In this document: in pieces, positions 23,870-32,865 of the stretch | How the letters are laid out: each line of letters opens with the position of its first letter | Position numbering within the stretch: the first letter of the stretch is position 1 | NCBI GenBank assembly: GCA_038230215.1 | Contig: JBBRNR010000010.1 | Coordinates: 62,001-126,000, forward strand | Length of the DNA: 64,000 nucleotides | Source of the DNA: DASVRZ01 sp038230215 | GTDB lineage: Bacteria > Verrucomicrobiota > Verrucomicrobiia > Chthoniobacterales > DASVRZ01 | Direction: 5' to 3' | The notes under the pieces: generated by a model | The model's database searches: none | Told to the model about the DNA's origin: nothing | Seen by the model: the letters and a program-made list of their open reading frames with translations, nothing else | Position numbers and translations under genes: made by a program

Positions 23870-25378
23870 CTAACAGGCTCCGTGCGTCACAGGTGCTGTT
23901 GGGTATTTGTCGTTTCTACGGAAGTTGGTGAACACGAGAGGGTTACGACGACTTTCTGATTGTTTGTCCACGACAATAGACTCAACCATACCCTCGACGA
24001 TCTTTCGTTTCTCGTCGTTACTGATCTCCGGCCAGCGGGTTTGGAGGTCTTGAGCCTCCTGCCGGATGGCTTCGGCGGATAGGCTGTTGACCTTGCTGAT
24101 GTCCACTTGGGTTTGCAGTTTTACTCGTTCCGATTGGAGTTGTTTGATGCGCTGCTCCAACGGCGCATAGAACTCTTTGAAGCCTTCGACGGAGATTCCA
24201 CCGTCCATATAAAGTCGATGCGTGCGGGTCATTTCATCTTTGATTTTCGCAATTTGCTGTTCGGTGGTTTCCAGCAAATTGACCTTTTCCGAAGTGCTGG
24301 CGTAAGCCTCAGTGAGGTATCCGGCCAAACGCTTAGGGTCAGTGAAAAAGGCTTTGGCCTCTTCCAAATAGATGCCCTCCACATCAATACACGGAATGCG
24401 GGTGCGGCACTTTTCGCAGACATATTTTGGGCTGGCGACAGGCACATACATTCTCCGTCCACAGATACAACTTATGAGTCCGGCGAATAGATGCTTGGGA
24501 CGTTTGCCGGGTCGAACGTAGGCTTTCAGTTGCTCCTCGATGATCTGATTAACGCTATTCCAGAGTTCTTCGGAAACGATGGGTTCGACCTGAACAAATC
24601 CCCATTCGCTCTCTGGTTTGATTTCACGCTTCCACTTTCCAATGTGTTTAGTGCGATTATGGATGTAGGTTCCTTTGGCACTGATGTCCGTTAAAACGCG
24701 GGCGACGCTGACATCAAGCCAGTTTTTTCCTTGCCGGGTGCGGTATCCAGCGTCGTTGAGTTTACGTGCCACAAAGCCCTTCCTCCGATATTGTTGGAAG
24801 AGTTCGTAGGCCAGTTTTCGGACAGGTGCTTCGTCGGGATGTTGAACCAGTTTCTTGTCGATCCAACGATAACCATAGGGAGCGGAACCGCTGATCGGCT
24901 TTCCCATTTTGGCTCGAATGGTAACAGACGCACGCACACGGTCACCGATTTCCTCTCTTTCCCATTGAGCCATTGCGGCGATGATGGTGTAGAAAAGTCT
25001 TCCGACTGGCGTGGTGGTGTCGATGCTTTCCTGAATCGAAATGAGAGCCGCGTTGTGCTCTTGGAAGTAGTCGGCAAACTCCAATAGCTCTTTGGTGTTG
25101 CGAGCAAAACGAGCCAACTTGGAAAAGATGAGTCCTTTGATATGTCCCCGCTTCACGTCATGCAGCATCCTTTTGGCTTCGGGATTATCTTTGACGGATT
25201 TGCCGCTGACTCCGGCAAGATCATAGATTTCGCGAACTTCCCACCCCTTGGTTTCTGCATAACCCTGAGCACGAATCCGGTGATGCTCCGGGCTGTCGCC
25301 TTGCGCCTGATCGTCAGTGGAAACTCGAATCCAGATACCAACGGGGATTTTTTTCGGAACTTCGGGAATGATATTCAT
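23870..25378 (-). CDS. Large serine recombinase (integrase)
   Basis: A 502-residue site-specific recombinase. The N-terminal resolvase domain has the catalytic Ser20 in RVSTDDQ and the arginines in FSKLARFARN; then comes the recombinase domain (GSAPYGYRW, ARKLNDAGYRT), a zinc ribbon (CICGRRM and CEKC) and a coiled coil (about residues 365-420, EQQIAKIKDEMTR and EQRIKQLQSERVKLQ). This order is that of phage- and element-type integrases. Its stop lies 14 bases from the end of the PEP-CTERM gene, so the attachment site is probably there. It is divergent from the XRE-like gene and likely repressed by it. Confidence 0.95.
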   Translation of the reverse strand: MNIIPEVPKKIPVGIWIRVSTDDQAQGDSPEHHRIRAQGYAETKGWEVREIYDLAGVSGKSVKDNPEAKRMLHDVKRGHIKGLIFSKLARFARNTKELLEFADYFQEHNAALISIQESIDTTTPVGRLFYTIIAAMAQWEREEIGDRVRASVTIRAKMGKPISGSAPYGYRWIDKKLVQHPDEAPVRKLAYELFQQYRRKGFVARKLNDAGYRTRQGKNWLDVSVARVLTDISAKGTYIHNRTKHIGKWKREIKPESEWGFVQVEPIVSEELWNSVNQIIEEQLKAYVRPGKRPKHLFAGLISCICGRRMYVPVASPKYVCEKCRTRIPCIDVEGIYLEEAKAFFTDPKRLAGYLTEAYASTSEKVNLLETTEQQIAKIKDEMTRTHRLYMDGGISVEGFKEFYAPLEQRIKQLQSERVKLQTQVDISKVNSLSAEAIRQEAQDLQTRWPEISNDEKRKIVEGMVESIVVDKQSESRRNPLVFTNFRRNDKYPTAPVTHGAC

Positions 25379-25402
25379 AGTGAACTAATGTATCCACGTC
25401 AG

Positions 25403-25458
25403 ATATAGACACAAGAAATTTATAGCCGTTTTAGATTCAATTTTGTATGGGTCTATAT
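25403..25458. promoter_or_regulatory. Inverted-repeat operator between integrase and XRE-like gene
   Basis: ATATAGAC (25403-25410) and its exact reverse complement GTCTATAT (25451-25458) flank the divergent start region, 40 bases apart. The right copy overlaps the start codon of the regulator. This is a natural place for self-repression and repression of the integrase. Confidence 0.45.
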
Positions 25459-25702
25459 GATGACAGAGAAAGATTTATTAGAAGAAAAGCAACTCACCTT
25501 TCTTGCCAAAAAATATCGTCTGGAATCTGGTATTAGAAGAGCTCAAGCCGCACGAGATATGGGGGTTAAGCAAACATCCATTTTTCATGCAGAGGAAAGC
25601 CCTCATCTCGGTTACACTAAACTAAGAATGCGCATGATTGAAACTTACTCGAAATTGGAAGTGATAGGTCCAGTATTTTTTCTACGAGAGAAAAATAGTT
25701 AA
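25457..25702 (+). CDS. XRE-like helix-turn-helix regulator
   Basis: An 81-residue protein with a probable helix-turn-helix at residues 27-50 (RAQAARDMGVKQTSIFHAEES), in which the GVKQTSI turn and recognition helix fit Cro/C1-type regulators. A Met one codon in (25460) may be the start. It is divergent from the integrase and ends 3 bases from the convergent ATPase gene. Low GC and Lys-rich codon use differ from the ribosomal region, as expected for mobile DNA. Confidence 0.65.
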   Translation: MMTEKDLLEEKQLTFLAKKYRLESGIRRAQAARDMGVKQTSIFHAEESPHLGYTKLRMRMIETYSKLEVIGPVFFLREKNS

Positions 25703-25705
25703 GCA

Positions 25706-28700
25706 TCAAATTTTCTTCCGAAGGGTCTCGGCAAGGACTTTGAACGCTTGTGCTTCGATGACTTTTGATTCTTCCGGCGTCATTTGCGAAATCTTGGTTA
25801 CGACTTCCCAGCCCTTGACCATTTTCTTTTTTGGTTTGGGCGGTTTGCCCACATCTTTTGAGGCCACGATTTCGTCCGGGACTTCGATCTGGGCGAGTTG
25901 CTTTAAGTAAGCGAAAAAGTCTTCGGAAGAATAAAATCTGACGCGGCTCAATTCTGCTTCGGAAACTCTTAACTTTAAGGTTTCGGCAATTTCCTCCAGT
26001 CGTTTGGTTTCCGCACTGATAAGTGCAATCTCTGCATAACCAGCGGCAAGGCATTTCAAAATGTTTCCCACCTCATGTTCGACACGAGTGGTCACACTGA
26101 TTTCGCACGCGATTTGCAGTCCTGCTCTCTCCAGAAAAACATCCACACTGCCTTTGCCGTCCGGTGTTTGATATTCCAATGTAGCTCTAAAACCCACACT
26201 TTCCGCAGTGGCTTTGATGAGCATTTGCAAATCTTTGTGTGTGGCTCCTCCACGTCCGAGAGTTGGCGATTTACTGGGAATGACGACTTCCGGCTGAACT
26301 CTTTTTGTCTCTGGTTCAGGTGATGATTCCTTTTCCGAACTCGTTGTGTTTTCGGAAACGGGTGGTTCTTCGGAAACTTTGGGCGGTTCTGTTTCTGGTT
26401 TTGGTGGGGCCTCTTCTTTCGCGGGACTTTCTTTGACTGGGGTTTTAGTTGCCTCTTCCGACTGCCGTTTCCGAAACAATTCCGCTTCGATTTCCGAACG
26501 TGGCCGCGCATATCTGGCACGGGAATGAGCAATGGCGGATTCACGGGTATTGGCCGCTTCGTCTTCATCCAGAAAAGAGGCATTCGGAATGGTGAGGTTG
26601 AAATCGAAGTCACTCCGCTCCACCCGACAGAGAGCTTCACCCACTCCAAGGTTCATCAAGTCTCGTGCCTCGAAATGACTGAATCCACTTTCCAAGGATC
26701 GGGCATCGCCGTCGCTGACTTTGAAAACGACACGCACATTACAGTTGGCAAGCACCGCACTGGAAAGATCGCGGTCGGCTTCCAACTGACGTAATTCCTG
26801 ATGCGCCAGAATCATTCCTAGCCGATATTTTCGGGCACCTGCCAAAATCTCCGACATGGAAGGCGTGATGAAATTTTGAAACTCATCCATGTAGCACCAA
26901 AAATCCCGTCGCTGCGAGGAAGGCATCCGCTGACGATTCATCGCTGCCATTTGTAATTTTGCGGTGATGAGTGAACCAAGTAACGCGGTGTTTTCTCGGC
27001 CAATTAAACCTTGGGGAAGTTTGATGAGTAGAATTTTTCCACTATCTAAAATATCGGCAAAGTCCAAGCGGTTGTCCGTTTGCGAAACCATGTAGCGAAT
27101 GGGTTTGCGTGATAAAAATTCGTCCAATCGAGTGAGAAGCGGGCCGATGCTTTTGCCTCCGGTAAGAAGCGGAAACGCTTTCGTCCAGTAATAAACAATC
27201 TCTGGATCGGTGACGGTTTGTAGAAAGTCTTTCCGAAATGCGGCATCCATTAAAAAGCGGCGCAGGTCGTTGAGGCTGCCGCCGCGTGAACTTTCCAAAA
27301 AAGCGAGAATGCCATTCCGTAAAACACTTTCCATCTGATCGCCCCAACTCGTGGAAAGTCTGCGGAAAACGGAAGTGAGATCGGAGGCAAGCAAACTCCG
27401 TTCGGAATCAGAATGTGCCGCTAAAATATTTAGACCGACGATGTGTTCCTCATCCGATGGATCGAGCACGATGACATCATCCATGCGCGACTTTGGAATC
27501 ATCCCCAAGACGGAATCTATCAAGTCTCCGTGTGGATCGAAAACAGCCAGACCGTCGCCATTCTCAATGTCCTGGCGAATGAGATTTAAGAGGAAAGTCG
27601 TTTTACCTGTGCCAGATGCACCGATAACATGGGTGTGCCGCACCCGATGTTCGGGAGAAAGAAAAACCTCTTTCGCCAAGCCCGCATGTTTGTTCAAGCC
27701 AAGACTCAACCCGAAAGAGGGAAGTGTCTCCGGTGCCAGTCGCGTCGGTTTGGTTTCGCGTCGGAGCTTACCGGACGTGGAAGTCATTGGCGGACTGATG
27801 AACGACATCACCTCCTCCATGTTAAGCAGCATTCCGCATCGCCGACTCTGGCGGTTTAAGATATTCTCCTCGTGCTCTGACGAGGTGTAACCCTCATTGG
27901 AAAGCGGTTTGAAATAATTGCTACCCGGCTGCGAGACAGCGGAAAAAGGAGCCGCCAAATCTGCAATTATTTCCCAGGCACGCGACAGAGTTGCCGCACT
28001 GGAAACCAAGCGGATGACGACCGCGAAAAGTGGTGACGCTATTTTTCGAGTGGCCGCCGACACCAAATCGGAGCGATTTTCAAAAAGAGGTTTCCCTTTC
28101 TCGTCGCTGACAATTCGCACCATGCTTTCCATCCAATCATTCTGCACTGGCTCCAAGAGCATTTGAAAAAGTCCAAGTTCTCCTTTTCCGATCCAGTCCA
28201 TTGCCGTAACCACGGCTGCCAATAAATCGTGACGAGGTTTACCGAGTGGCAACATCGTCTCTCGCCCCAAGCCCAACTCGACGACGGCGAAAAACGATTC
28301 GGTGTCGTTCCATGCCGAAGGCAAACCTTCTTGCGATGGGGTGACGACAATGCCGGGGAAGCAAGCCTCAATGGCTCCTTGAACTCGCGTGACCGTCTGC
28401 GGTGACGCGACCCATTGTAAAAGGGTCTCTCGCTCGGTGCCAAGGAGTTCGAGAGCGAGCGGTTCGGAAGGTCGCGCAATATGCCGTAGAAACGACTCAA
28501 CCTGAACACCGGGCACGGAGCGGGAGAGTGGCAGGGAAAGTTGTAATTCCACGCGCTCTCGCGCCTCACTTGGAAATGGTTCTGGCTCTTCTTCGTCAGC
28601 GGTTTCCTCGGACGGTGGAAGCGGCTGCATGGTTTGTCGCAATCGGTCGAGGAATCCGCTGGCGCGGGTGTGTTTACGTCCATCATCGACGGGGATGGCT

Positions 28701-28837
28701 GGGCGTGGCAGCGTGTAACCAAAGAAAGGCTGGAAAGGCGGCTCTAACTGGACGGGTCGCTCATGGAGTGTCCAACCGCGTCCACGCATTTCCCATTTGA
28801 AAAACTGCTCCGACAGTTGTTCATCTATCCGGCTCAT
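25706..28837 (-). CDS. HerA/TraD-like ATPase fused to a nuclease-fold-like domain
   Basis: A 1043-residue protein. Residues 1-360 form an N-terminal module of unknown family. The ATPase domain follows with Walker A GASGTGKTT (406-414), FDPHGDL (433-439), Walker B YMDEFQ (649-654) and a sensor region LAHQELRQL. This fits conjugative coupling proteins or HerA-type pumps that move DNA. A low-complexity Pro/Glu/Lys linker (about 790-865) leads to a C-terminal domain (870-985) with GSVDVFLERAGLQIACEISVTT, like a PD-(D/E)xK fold with the final Lys replaced by Ser. No membrane helices are obvious; the next gene upstream in the operon (1-base overlap) may supply the membrane anchor. Confidence 0.8.
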   Translation of the reverse strand: MSRIDEQLSEQFFKWEMRGRGWTLHERPVQLEPPFQPFFGYTLPRPAIPVDDGRKHTRASGFLDRLRQTMQPLPPSEETADEEEPEPFPSEARERVELQLSLPLSRSVPGVQVESFLRHIARPSEPLALELLGTERETLLQWVASPQTVTRVQGAIEACFPGIVVTPSQEGLPSAWNDTESFFAVVELGLGRETMLPLGKPRHDLLAAVVTAMDWIGKGELGLFQMLLEPVQNDWMESMVRIVSDEKGKPLFENRSDLVSAATRKIASPLFAVVIRLVSSAATLSRAWEIIADLAAPFSAVSQPGSNYFKPLSNEGYTSSEHEENILNRQSRRCGMLLNMEEVMSFISPPMTSTSGKLRRETKPTRLAPETLPSFGLSLGLNKHAGLAKEVFLSPEHRVRHTHVIGASGTGKTTFLLNLIRQDIENGDGLAVFDPHGDLIDSVLGMIPKSRMDDVIVLDPSDEEHIVGLNILAAHSDSERSLLASDLTSVFRRLSTSWGDQMESVLRNGILAFLESSRGGSLNDLRRFLMDAAFRKDFLQTVTDPEIVYYWTKAFPLLTGGKSIGPLLTRLDEFLSRKPIRYMVSQTDNRLDFADILDSGKILLIKLPQGLIGRENTALLGSLITAKLQMAAMNRQRMPSSQRRDFWCYMDEFQNFITPSMSEILAGARKYRLGMILAHQELRQLEADRDLSSAVLANCNVRVVFKVSDGDARSLESGFSHFEARDLMNLGVGEALCRVERSDFDFNLTIPNASFLDEDEAANTRESAIAHSRARYARPRSEIEAELFRKRQSEEATKTPVKESPAKEEAPPKPETEPPKVSEEPPVSENTTSSEKESSPEPETKRVQPEVVIPSKSPTLGRGGATHKDLQMLIKATAESVGFRATLEYQTPDGKGSVDVFLERAGLQIACEISVTTRVEHEVGNILKCLAAGYAEIALISAETKRLEEIAETLKLRVSEAELSRVRFYSSEDFFAYLKQLAQIEVPDEIVASKDVGKPPKPKKKMVKGWEVVTKISQMTPEESKVIEAQAFKVLAETLRKKI

Positions 28838-29541
28838 TATCGGCCCATGCGTAGGAGGTTACCGATCATGTTCAGGATCGAAGGATGAGACGGCAAGGTG
28901 GCAACCGTGTAATCGACCAGCTTGGCGTTTTTCTCATCCATTAAGTTCTTCACCTTTTCTTGGAGAATCGCATCTATGATAGTAATATAGGCATTACGCG
29001 TATCTTCCCGTTGGTAAGTTTCCTTGCGGAAGCAAACTTCGTAGAGGGTTCCGAGCACCGGAATTTGGATCAACGCCGCATCCAAATCATTTAGTCCAAG
29101 GACAATTAAATTTTGCATCAACAAGCCGATGGCGAGAAGGGAAGATCCAAAAAGTATAGAACCAAACATCAAGCCGAAAAGACTCACATAAAAGCCCTCA
29201 ACTCCCGCTAATAGTAAGAGGACTAGCAGTAATTCCCACAGTCGCAAAGTGGAGGGAATATAAGAGTAGCGGCGTGAGAAAAACCAATAGGTTCCGAAAG
29301 GGGCGAGACAAACATCAAAAACGAGACGTTCCCGGCGCAAACGTAGATATTGACGCTTGGCGGAGAGTAAACCACCTTCCCGATGTTCAATACGTTCAAT
29401 GGTTAGTCCGGGCATTTGGCGCACCTTTAGTTCATCCTCAATGGATGTATAAAATTCATTTGGCGAACACTCGCAATCCTCATAGGTGCCGTGCTCGTAT
29501 TTAATTACCTCCGGGCTTTTTCTTCTCCAAATGCCAAACAT
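28837..29541 (-). CDS. Membrane protein of the element, unknown family
   Basis: 234 residues. After a hydrophilic N-terminal half comes a hydrophobic block (about 105-160: LWELLLVLLLLAGV, GLMFGSILFGSSLLAIGLL) that makes two or three membrane helices, then a cytoplasmic-looking tail. Its stop overlaps the ATG of the ATPase gene (TAATG), so the two are translated together. A role as membrane partner of the ATPase is inferred from position only. Confidence 0.6.
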   Translation of the reverse strand: MFGIWRRKSPEVIKYEHGTYEDCECSPNEFYTSIEDELKVRQMPGLTIERIEHREGGLLSAKRQYLRLRRERLVFDVCLAPFGTYWFFSRRYSYIPSTLRLWELLLVLLLLAGVEGFYVSLFGLMFGSILFGSSLLAIGLLMQNLIVLGLNDLDAALIQIPVLGTLYEVCFRKETYQREDTRNAYITIIDAILQEKVKNLMDEKNAKLVDYTVATLPSHPSILNMIGNLLRMGR

Positions 29542-29544
29542 GAT

Positions 29545-31905
29545 TCAAGGGCCTTTCTGTTGGTTGCGTTGGGTAGCTCGTTGATAAGTAATGCGCGGCC
29601 CCTCTGACGTGAGTTCCACTTGTAAAATTATATCCGCATAACCTTTCAGCCAGCGTCCGTCAGGACGAACGCGATTGTAATAAATGGAGTAAGTCGCCCA
29701 AAAGTGATTGGCGTCAATTTTTCGAGTGACAGGCAGGGTAACGATGTTTTCCGATAGTTTGACTCCCGGCGCATGATACTCCGTTTCATCTTTGCGGATG
29801 TATTCACGATCCACCAAGCCATGATCGAAGTGATCGACTTGATCCGCATAATCACTGACTAAACCATCAACGTCGCCGTTTGAAGATTTGAGATGATGCA
29901 AACGAATAAACTCAGACAAGGTTTTATTAACATCAGAATCAGAACTAGATTGTTGAGAGGAATTTGCGGTGTCATTCGATGGGGTGGCTTCTGGTAGGGA
30001 AGGTCTTATCAAATTCAACTTAATTGTTGTTAAGATAGCCGTTCCATCGCCTGATTTGAAATTGGTTATCATCGGTTTCCACCATCCAGAAACTTCCGAA
30101 CGCAGAGCGATAACTCCCGGAGTTTCTGGTTTTGCAACCACGGCAAACCATTCGGAAAGTCCCAACGCACCCGCTGGTTGTGGCCAGTTATCTTTCACGA
30201 TATGAAGATCAGCCACTACGTCGCCTGGTTGAATATTGAAGTTATTTTGTTGCACCCAAAAATCAGCTTGTTTCTCATTCCAACTCGCCAAGCGAACAAC
30301 GCCTTTGACGTGGTGACGATCTGGGCCAACAGTTTTGCCGTTGAGAGGATTGATTAACGGTGGGCAAACAAAAGCGGCGACATCCTTTTTCGTTAAAGAT
30401 TCGGCTAACGAAGCATCCGGTGTCGCTGGCATTTCGACTTTGAAAGTGGTGATGGGCTGCGCTTGTGTTCCAAAGTAAAACACGGTGGTTTGATTTTCAC
30501 GGATACGCAAAAACTTCGTGCCGTCTTGGGTCGCCGCCATTCTGTCGTCTTCGCCAAGCTCAATGGCTGGCTGCAAATAATCCTGTGATTTTTGCTTATC
30601 AGACAGACAGAGTTGCCATGATGCACGGATTCTCCATCTCTCCGTAACCGGGAGAGGAATATAGTATTCCGTGGTCATGCTCTGAATTTTCATCTCCCAT
30701 TTTTCGTTTGCAAAAAAATAGGGTGGTGCCCCTCTTAAAATGGCCTCTTGCTCAATCGAGGCTACTGATTTCCAAGGGATGGATTGCTCCTTGGTTTCGA
30801 CTCGTAAGGTGTCGAGATTAAGAAATTGCGTCTTGCCGTCACTTAGCACGAAAGCCACCGATTCAGCATTCCACCAACTGGCATATCCCCTTGGCACACG
30901 GACTTCGACGGGTTGCGGCAAATCGAGCAATCGAAAATTCGCATCTAAAACGTGTAATCGCCGTTCATCGATGTCAGTCACAATCAATAGCCTTTTTGAA
31001 TTGGCCTCCCAAGACAACGCGCTCGGTGAAATCTCAATGGATGACAAAATATCCAGCGTCTCCAAATCACGCACGACAAGGTATTTTCCGTTCTTAGAAC
31101 AATAAGCCAGACGTAATCCATCGGGGGATAATGCCACGGGTTTTCTGGAATCCAGATCGTCGATCACTCTTTGATCGCTCAGGAAAATTTGCCCCACTTC
31201 CGCTTGTGCAAAATCAGTCGGCTTTTGGTAACGCCATTTGGGGATAGGCGTAAACTGAGTCGCGATGGGCGGCGGCATAGGCTTTGGCCGTGGTTTGAAG
31301 ATAAGAATGAATGGGGAGAGATAGCCGATGGCCGAAAACAGCAAGACAAAGAGGAAAAGTTTGCTGCGCTGAGTGGGCGTTTTCTCACTGGTCAAGCCGC
31401 TCTCTGAAACTTCCGGTTGTGTGCGAACCATCGCGGTAATGAGCGCACCCGCCATTCCAAAAAAGATCGAAGGCGGTATCCCTAGCAAGGCAATCACCAA
31501 AATCTGGCGCGGACGATAGGAGGGAAGCACCAGCGAAAATATATTCGAGGCAATCGAATTGGGGTTAGGACTGCCGATACCTAGCGAATGAAAACTAGCC
31601 GCCAAGACGGTTAAAGCTCCTCCGACCAATGTGGCAACCAAACCCGCCCGCACCCCGACTCTTGGTGCAAAGCCCGCCATTTCCTCTGCTTCTTTTCTGG
31701 TTCCAAAAAGACAGGCGATGATTCCAGCAAACGCACTGAATAGCACGATGGGTAAAATAATACCCGCAGGACCATCGGGAAAGAGACGCCCCAAACTTCC
31801 ACCGAAGAAGGCGAATGGAAAACAAAGCGCACCACAAATGATGCCGATGATTTCTCCACGCCGCTGCAACTGGTTCGGCAAAGCTACTGAGAAGGGTGAT
31901 CCCAT
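29545..31905 (-). CDS. Membrane-anchored beta-propeller protein
   Basis: 786 residues. Residues 1-215 hold about five hydrophobic segments (GEIIGIICGALCFPFAFFGG, GIILPIVLFSAFAGI, KLFLFVLLFSAIGYL among them). Then a WD40/TolB-like region follows (ALSPDGLRLAYCSKNGKYLVV; SWEANSKRLLIVTD; SWWNAESVAFVLSDGK), and a C-terminal domain of about 130 residues (KTLSEFIRLHHLKSSNGDVDGLV ...) similar to NTF2-like folds in length and pattern. It is the first gene of a three-gene operon with the membrane protein and the ATPase. Function unknown; the sensing or signal role suggested by propellers is a guess. Confidence 0.6.
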   Translation of the reverse strand: MGSPFSVALPNQLQRRGEIIGIICGALCFPFAFFGGSLGRLFPDGPAGIILPIVLFSAFAGIIACLFGTRKEAEEMAGFAPRVGVRAGLVATLVGGALTVLAASFHSLGIGSPNPNSIASNIFSLVLPSYRPRQILVIALLGIPPSIFFGMAGALITAMVRTQPEVSESGLTSEKTPTQRSKLFLFVLLFSAIGYLSPFILIFKPRPKPMPPPIATQFTPIPKWRYQKPTDFAQAEVGQIFLSDQRVIDDLDSRKPVALSPDGLRLAYCSKNGKYLVVRDLETLDILSSIEISPSALSWEANSKRLLIVTDIDERRLHVLDANFRLLDLPQPVEVRVPRGYASWWNAESVAFVLSDGKTQFLNLDTLRVETKEQSIPWKSVASIEQEAILRGAPPYFFANEKWEMKIQSMTTEYYIPLPVTERWRIRASWQLCLSDKQKSQDYLQPAIELGEDDRMAATQDGTKFLRIRENQTTVFYFGTQAQPITTFKVEMPATPDASLAESLTKKDVAAFVCPPLINPLNGKTVGPDRHHVKGVVRLASWNEKQADFWVQQNNFNIQPGDVVADLHIVKDNWPQPAGALGLSEWFAVVAKPETPGVIALRSEVSGWWKPMITNFKSGDGTAILTTIKLNLIRPSLPEATPSNDTANSSQQSSSDSDVNKTLSEFIRLHHLKSSNGDVDGLVSDYADQVDHFDHGLVDREYIRKDETEYHAPGVKLSENIVTLPVTRKIDANHFWATYSIYYNRVRPDGRWLKGYADIILQVELTSEGPRITYQRATQRNQQKGP

Positions 31906-31928
31906 GAAGTCAATTTCCGCTTGTTAAT

Positions 31929-31946
31929 TTTTAGATTTATCTAAAA
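31929..31946. promoter_or_regulatory. Palindrome TTTTAGAT-TT-ATCTAAAA upstream of the propeller gene
   Basis: Perfect 8-bp arms around two T residues, 24 bases before the ATG at 31905 on the minus strand; position fits an operator. Upstream on the same strand, TTGTCA and TGTAAA 17 bases apart (31998-31970) are a possible promoter. Confidence 0.4.
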
Positions 31947-31991
31947 TCCAGAAATTAAACAACAGGCGATTTACAAAAAATACGCTAAATT

Positions 31992-32125
31992 TTGACAACT
32001 TTTACGGCCTCTCAATACCACTTGCCACATACGCGGAATAGCGTATGATTACAGCGGAATAGCCACCGACCTGATACTGACTCCGTATGGAGTACTTTCC
32101 GAAAGGATAGGGTCGGTGGTTTTTT
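31992..32125 (+). ncRNA. Candidate small structured RNA with terminator
   Basis: Starts behind a perfect -35 box TTGACA (31992-31997), though the -10 is weak (TACCAC). Hairpins follow: CATACGC-GGAATA-GCGTATG (32028-32047), then an outer stem CCACCGACC / GGTCGGTGG (32063-32071 and 32111-32119) enclosing ACTCC-GTAT-GGAGT (32080-32093) and a smaller CTTTCC/GAAAGG element, ending in six T residues. The T-run is on the plus strand only, and no plus-strand gene lies upstream, so the terminator needs a transcript of its own. Antisense or copy-control RNA is one idea; it remains unproven. Confidence 0.45.
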
Positions 32126-32755
32126 CTATTTAGGCCAGAAAGCCACTTCCATTTCGCGGTGAGAAATGAGTTTCCGACAGGCTTTGGCATTGGGTTTATC
32201 GGTCAAAGAACGTGCCACCGCTCCGCACACCATATCGGCCAACTGCAACAAATGGTTTTTGTGGGAATCCTGGAGTTTGACCTTGCTGATAAATTTTCCG
32301 CCATCTCCGGGTTCATTCACCTTTTTGCGAAGATACGCCGCCAACTCTCGGCGGAACTGCTGACTTCCGGTTCCATCCATGACGACGATGGCCTCGCTCA
32401 GATGAGGCTTCGCACTCTCAAAAACTAGGCTGCAAGTATATCGGTAAAGTGCGAGGGAATTTGCCAGCCCTTTTTCGGTTAGTTCAGCTTTTTTGAGCAC
32501 GACAGAGAAATAGAAAAACTCGAAAGCGGCCATTTCGCGTAGAAACCGCTCCCGCCAATCATGGCGCAACTTACTAAAATGAAATTCAAATTCGGGATGC
32601 ACGCTAAGTTCCCGCTTCAATTCGCCGATGCGTTTGTCCGCAGCCTCGGCTTGGGCGCGGTCGTCAAATAAAACAAGTGTGATGATGAGATTTGGCGACG
32701 AACTACCATTGAGCTTTAAGCCCGTGTCGCCTGATTCATCTATAAATACGAGCAT
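32126..32755 (-). CDS. DUF3800 protein (RNase H-like fold predicted)
   Basis: 209 residues from the Met at 32755. The family marks are the N-terminal MLVFIDESGDTGLKL and the C-terminal LLQLADMVCGAVARS; another acidic residue is in AIVVMDGTGS. DUF3800 proteins are thought to have an RNase H-like fold with these acidic residues as a metal site, and they are frequent on mobile elements. A frame-extended start at 32773 adds six residues. It stands alone between the sRNA candidate and a terminator. Confidence 0.8.
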   Translation of the reverse strand: MLVFIDESGDTGLKLNGSSSPNLIITLVLFDDRAQAEAADKRIGELKRELSVHPEFEFHFSKLRHDWRERFLREMAAFEFFYFSVVLKKAELTEKGLANSLALYRYTCSLVFESAKPHLSEAIVVMDGTGSQQFRRELAAYLRKKVNEPGDGGKFISKVKLQDSHKNHLLQLADMVCGAVARSLTDKPNAKACRKLISHREMEVAFWPK

Positions 32756-32825
32756 TGCGACGATTGTTATCATAGGCAGAGAATGATCGCTACATCTAGC
32801 TGCTGCCTTGGCTAAATTATTATAT

Positions 32826-32861
32826 TAAAAAATCCCGACCAAGCTAAGTGCTTGATCGGGA
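32826..32861 (-). terminator. Rho-independent terminator of the primase-radC operon
   Basis: On the minus strand TCCCGATCAAGC (32861-32850) pairs with GCTTGGTCGGGA (32844-32833), with one G-T pair and a 5-base loop, followed by seven T residues. It begins 5 bases after the RadC-type stop. Confidence 0.9.
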
Positions 32862-32865
32862 AGTA

